The notes beneath the pieces were generated by a model that was not told the DNA's origin, did no database searches, and was given only the letters and a program-made list of their open reading frames with translations. This document shows positions 60,663 through 64,000 of a stretch of 64,000 nucleotides of DNA, in pieces. The DNA is taken from positions 7,936,001 through 8,000,000 of the forward strand of contig JAFFSR010000004.1 of the NCBI GenBank assembly GCA_017163975.1, read 5' to 3'. A program made the translations under genes and the position numbers. The DNA comes from Anastatus disparis. Its lineage: Eukaryota > Arthropoda > Insecta > Hymenoptera > Eupelmidae. Position 1 is the stretch's first letter. Each line of letters begins with the position of its first letter.

Positions 60663-61134
60663 ATTTATAAGTTATGATTATCCATTTTTCTAAAAAAGAT
60701 AGTCTTGTATGTTGAGTTTCATAGCTTGAATCATTTAATATGTCAAATCTTAATTTTATAATTTTTAATTTTATCTGAAAAAATTCAACAATTTCTAATG
60801 TTAAACTCAATTTTTATCGTTAGTGGACTATAAACTAAGTAAATTTTTTATGATATAAATGCACATTTTATTTATTATGTTAAACTATCTAGAAATTAGT
60901 AGAATCAAAATAATAGAATTGTTAACGAAATATTTTGTTTAGTAAAACTGTATTGTGTAATATGATGATAATAATCCTATTTTTTCATCTTAAAAAATAA
61001 CTAAGAAGTAAATACAACTTTGCAGAGAAGATATTTATATAATAAAATCACGTGTCATTTATTTTTTAAACATTATGTGCAATATTATATTTGAAATAAA
61101 ATTTTAATGTAAATTAAATTAATTAGAATTTGAA
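60663..61134. other. 3' flank of copy C, no gene
   Basis: Nearly collinear with 15395-15866 after pseudogene B. No gene is seen. Confidence 0.6.
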
Positions 61135-61212
61135 AAGTCTCGTTGGCTAAGTCAGTAGAGCGATGGATTCATAATCTCGAGGCATCGAGTTTGAATCCCG
61201 CTCTCGACGGCT
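61135..61212 (+). pseudogene. tRNA-like block downstream of copy C
   Basis: Same block as 15868-15945: TTGGCTAAGTCAGTAGAGCG, a candidate CAT loop (ATTCATAAT), and a damaged B-box (GAGTTTGAATCCCGC). The extra change in the B-box supports decay rather than function. Confidence 0.5.
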
Positions 61213-61259
61213 GGTTGATACAAGCATCTCTTAATTAGATTCATGTGCTTTGTTCATAA

Positions 61260-61800
61260 ACACACTAAAAATCTCCGTTGTTATAGTATTTGCTTTGAAA
61301 GCGAGGGTGCCTTTAAAGTTGTTTTTTAATTTGTCATAAATTATTGCAGAGCAAATATATGTTTATTTGGCCGAATTTTTAGTTTTGAAAAATTAAAATT
61401 ATGATTCAATGAATAATCACTACTATATTTTAAAGTAAAACAAGCTTTCGTCGCTGAGATTTTAAGTTCGTTGGATGAAAAAATTATAAAGGAAACTGTT
61501 TTTAAAAAGGATAAACAAAATTCAAAGAAATGTTGTTGTCATCATATTCATTATTTAATTTTAATATATTTCTATTTTAACTAAACTATACATCTTCCAC
61601 GATCAGTTACAGATAATACAACTAGGAAGGCTAAAGAGAATATCAAATAGCTTCATGAGAATGAGAAAATTCTTAATTCTTAACAACAAGACTTTACTAG
61701 TGTTATAAAATCTTGTTCAGTACCTATAATTTTAATTCTGGCATCGTTATTCATTATTTTATTCTATACAATTAATATGTAAATTTATAAGTTATAATTT
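61260..61800 (+). pseudogene. M1 tail-exon relic between copies C and D
   Basis: Exon 9 remnant (tagtatttgctttgaaagcg), exon 10 remnant, the junction gatgaaaaaattataaagga near 61475, and an exon 11 remnant with the hydrophobic end near 61730-61780. It is the same lineage as 11932-12540, 15960-16400 and 52660-52960. There are multiple stops. Confidence 0.7.
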
Positions 61801-62204
61801 TTCATTTTTATGAAAAAAATAGTTTTAAATATTTACTTTCAAAGTTCAAATCAATTTATATGCAATTTTCTGATAACTTTTAATTTTATGAGAAAAAGTA
61901 AGAATTTTAAATATTATTTGAACTTTCACCGTTTGGAGACTGTGAACTTATTAAATTGTTTTTAATTAACATGCATAAAATCAGGAGATATACATTGCTA
62001 AAAAAATATTTTGTTTTGACTTTAAAATTGTATTACCTTCATTGACAAAAATCTTATGTTTTCGCAATAAAAAAATGACTAATAAAGAAGAATAACTTTT
62101 TAGAGAATTCATTTCTGAAAATAATGATAATACATAATACAATTGATGTTTGAAATGTCATGTAAAATATTCTACTCAAAAAGAAATTCAAAGAATCAAT
62201 TTTT

Positions 62205-62284
62205 CTGGTCTTATCGGAGAACCGAACTTCATCCATTAGAGCGTGAGTCGAGTGCCTTAGCCATTGGACTATCGCGCTCCTGTA
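62205..62284 (-). pseudogene. Degenerate tRNA-like block, array copy 5
   Basis: Minus strand GGAGCGCGATAGTCCAATGG, then CTAAGGCACTCGACTCACGC and B-box-like AAGTTCGGTTCTCCGATAAG. It is the best preserved of the set at its 5' end, yet the 3' end still fails to pair with it. Confidence 0.55.
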
Positions 62285-62339
62285 TTTTCATGCAAGTAAC
62301 AAATTCAGTACCTTTCGATTATGTTAGGGATCCTTAAAA

Positions 62340-62798
62340 TTTTTCAATTCATTTTCAATACATTTTTAACTCATACCTATATTTCTCAACTGTCCCCCAC
62401 TTCTGTTATTTTAGTTTTCTTCACGAACTATCGCGACAAGAGTAGTTAGTCGGTTGCAAAGATTGCTATAAGATAGCTCGTTAATATTTTGATTTCGAAA
62501 GATCATTACCTTTGTTTAAAAAGATAGCAGTAAATAGACATGCATAAGAATAAAAAGCATATGCTTAATAATTAGCGGAATCATAACGCATTATTAAAGG
62601 AAATTCAAATTCGACCAGTTTTTATTTATGTTATTAAATTATTAGAAAGGGTTTTTATTTAAAAGTGTTCGTAATGTCCTTCTTAATGATAGAGCTATTG
62701 CACTAATTGTTATATTGAAAAAAGCAGTGAGTGACAAAGAATTTTATTCGATCGAATTTCACGAAGATTATTATTGTCATATTTATCAAAGGATTTTA
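62340..62798 (+). promoter_or_regulatory. Conserved 5' flank of M1 copy D (putative promoter)
   Basis: Collinear with 53500-53964, including cgaactatcgcgacaagagt, ataagatagctcgttaatat and the gaataaaaagcatatgctta A-rich stretch. It is evidence for a retained regulatory unit, subject to the same caution about recent duplication. Confidence 0.5.
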
Positions 62799-64000
62799 AT
62801 GAGTAACGTTAAACGTTTGAAAATGTTGTCTCTGTACCTAATTACATTGTGTTTCGTTATTGTGAGAGGAAAAAACGAGTTGCCGCTTGATTTAGACACA
62901 TATGTGTGTCCTGAAAATATTAGATCTAAACGGGATGCGAATTGTGTGTTACCAAAAGATACAGTAACTCCGATAAATTATAAATTAGAATTAACACCAA
63001 ATTATTCTGAATATAATGAGGAAACAATGACCTTCAATGGAGAAGTTCAAATTCAGTTTGTATTAGAGAAAAGTGTGCCGTATTTGAAGCTAAATTTGAA
63101 AAGTTTAAGATTGAATCCTGATAATTTTTCTCTGATGACATTTGAAAAGACAATATCAGACTTTACAATCAAACTTGATTCCGAATGTGATTTTGTCCAT
63201 ATTAAAAAATCTAATAACACTTTTGAACGAGGACTTTATGTGTTCAAGATAATGTATAGTGGCTCCATACAAGATTCATTATATTTGGCTTACGTATTTC
63301 ACGGTTTAATCAAAGCTTCGTATAAAAATAACAAAAACGAAAGCAGGTGTGTAATCTATTTATCTTAAATATTAAAAATATTTTTTTTAAATCATTTCTT
63401 TTTTTCATAAATTAATTTAATTCTAGGATGTTTATAACCACGCACGTTGATCGTGACTTAGCCCGTTCAGTATTTCCGTGCTTCGATGAACCAAAATACA
63501 AAGCAACTTTTCAGCTCATCGTTCACCATACAGAAAAATACAAGGTTATTTCAAATATGCCGATTCTCACACAGACTTTAGATACAACAGAATTCATGAG
63601 AACTCCCTTGATGCCACCTGATTCATTGACTTTTATAATTTGTGATTTGGAAAACATATCAAACAGTGATAATTTTACAATTCACGTAAGACCAGATGTT
63701 TTGAAATACGCCAACTTTGGTCTTGACACTGCAACGCGTATATTTAAAGCATATGAGGAATATTTTGATTTCCGACTTAAGGAATCATTTGATCCGTTCA
63801 TATACAAATTAGATCTAGTTGGTTTGCCCGAATTTCCAGGCCGAGTGAGTAGTTTCGGAGTTATTGCATTGAAGTAAGATATAAATATTTATATTAATAT
63901 TTTAATATTTATAAATTTTTGTTTTCTTTTAATTTTTTTTTGTTTTCTTAAATAGGGAAATTTTTTTCATTTACGACGAACAAAATCCTCCGGTAGCCCT
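62799..64000 (+). CDS. M1 aminopeptidase N-like protein, copy D (partial, runs off the window)
   Basis: The ATG at 62799 gives MSNVKRLKMLSLYLITLCF, a signal peptide ending near VRGK. Exons 62799-63346 and 63427-63873 and the start of exon 3 at 63956 are in phase and open. FPCFDEPKYKATF is present. The GAMEN region reads FPGRVSSFG, again without GAMEN and different from A and C. Exon 3 reads KEIFFIYDEQNPPVA and ends before the HEXXH position, so loss of the zinc site cannot be confirmed here. Exon 1 differs near its end (DSLYLAYVFHGLIKASYKN) where A and C have a GLFKGFYTND motif. Confidence 0.82.

Overview
This is AT-rich, intron-bearing nuclear DNA of an insect. It has GT-AG split genes with short AT-rich introns, a tRNA-Glu-derived SINE, an RNase H-bearing LINE, and hAT, DDE/SWIM and piggyBac-type DNA transposons. 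The transposon mix and fast-evolving receptor-like exons would fit a hymenopteran such as a parasitoid wasp, but that is inference. There are no prokaryotic genes and no CRISPR array.

The backbone is a tandem array of M1 (gluzincin, aminopeptidase N-like) genes, all on the + strand. Copy A (4141-10942, 11 exons, 950 codons) and copy C (53965-60662, 11 exons, 944 codons) reconstruct by conceptual splicing as uninterrupted reading frames. Copy D (from 62799) runs off the right edge. Each has a signal peptide and the M1 N-terminal fold. A and C also show an ERAP1_C-like C-terminal half and a hydrophobic tail that may be a GPI-anchor signal. All three lack the GAMEN exopeptidase motif. A and C also lack HEXXH and the distal Glu zinc ligand; D ends before that site. 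The family therefore looks like catalytically dead M1 proteins kept as pseudoenzymes.

Between the intact copies lie wrecks of the same unit: promoter and tail relics (11750-12540), a 5'-truncated pseudogene B with three stops (13250-15394), more tail relics (15960-16400 continuing at 23387, 49025-49230, 61260-61800), and a chimera of exon 1 fused to tail exons (about 52200-52960). The flanks of each unit are also shared, including degenerate tRNA-like blocks upstream and, for B and C, downstream.

The array is split by a transposon-rich interval. A LINE (16794-23373, 14-bp target duplication) sits inside a tail relic and carries a TIR element in its ORF2. A composite inverted-repeat region (24723-29875) contains a hAT element (26262-29508). 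A DDE/SWIM transposon with arms of more than 600 bp (30378-36343) carries two nested MITEs. After it come several palindromic elements with internal minisatellites (36930-38880, 43210-45690), a second inverted-repeat element (45690-47125) and a piggyBac-type MITE (47895-48624). A possible chemoreceptor-like multi-membrane-span gene lies on the - strand at 40714-41736.

Exon coordinates come from reading splice sites by eye. They are supported by phase agreement at every junction and by comparison among copies, not by transcripts.
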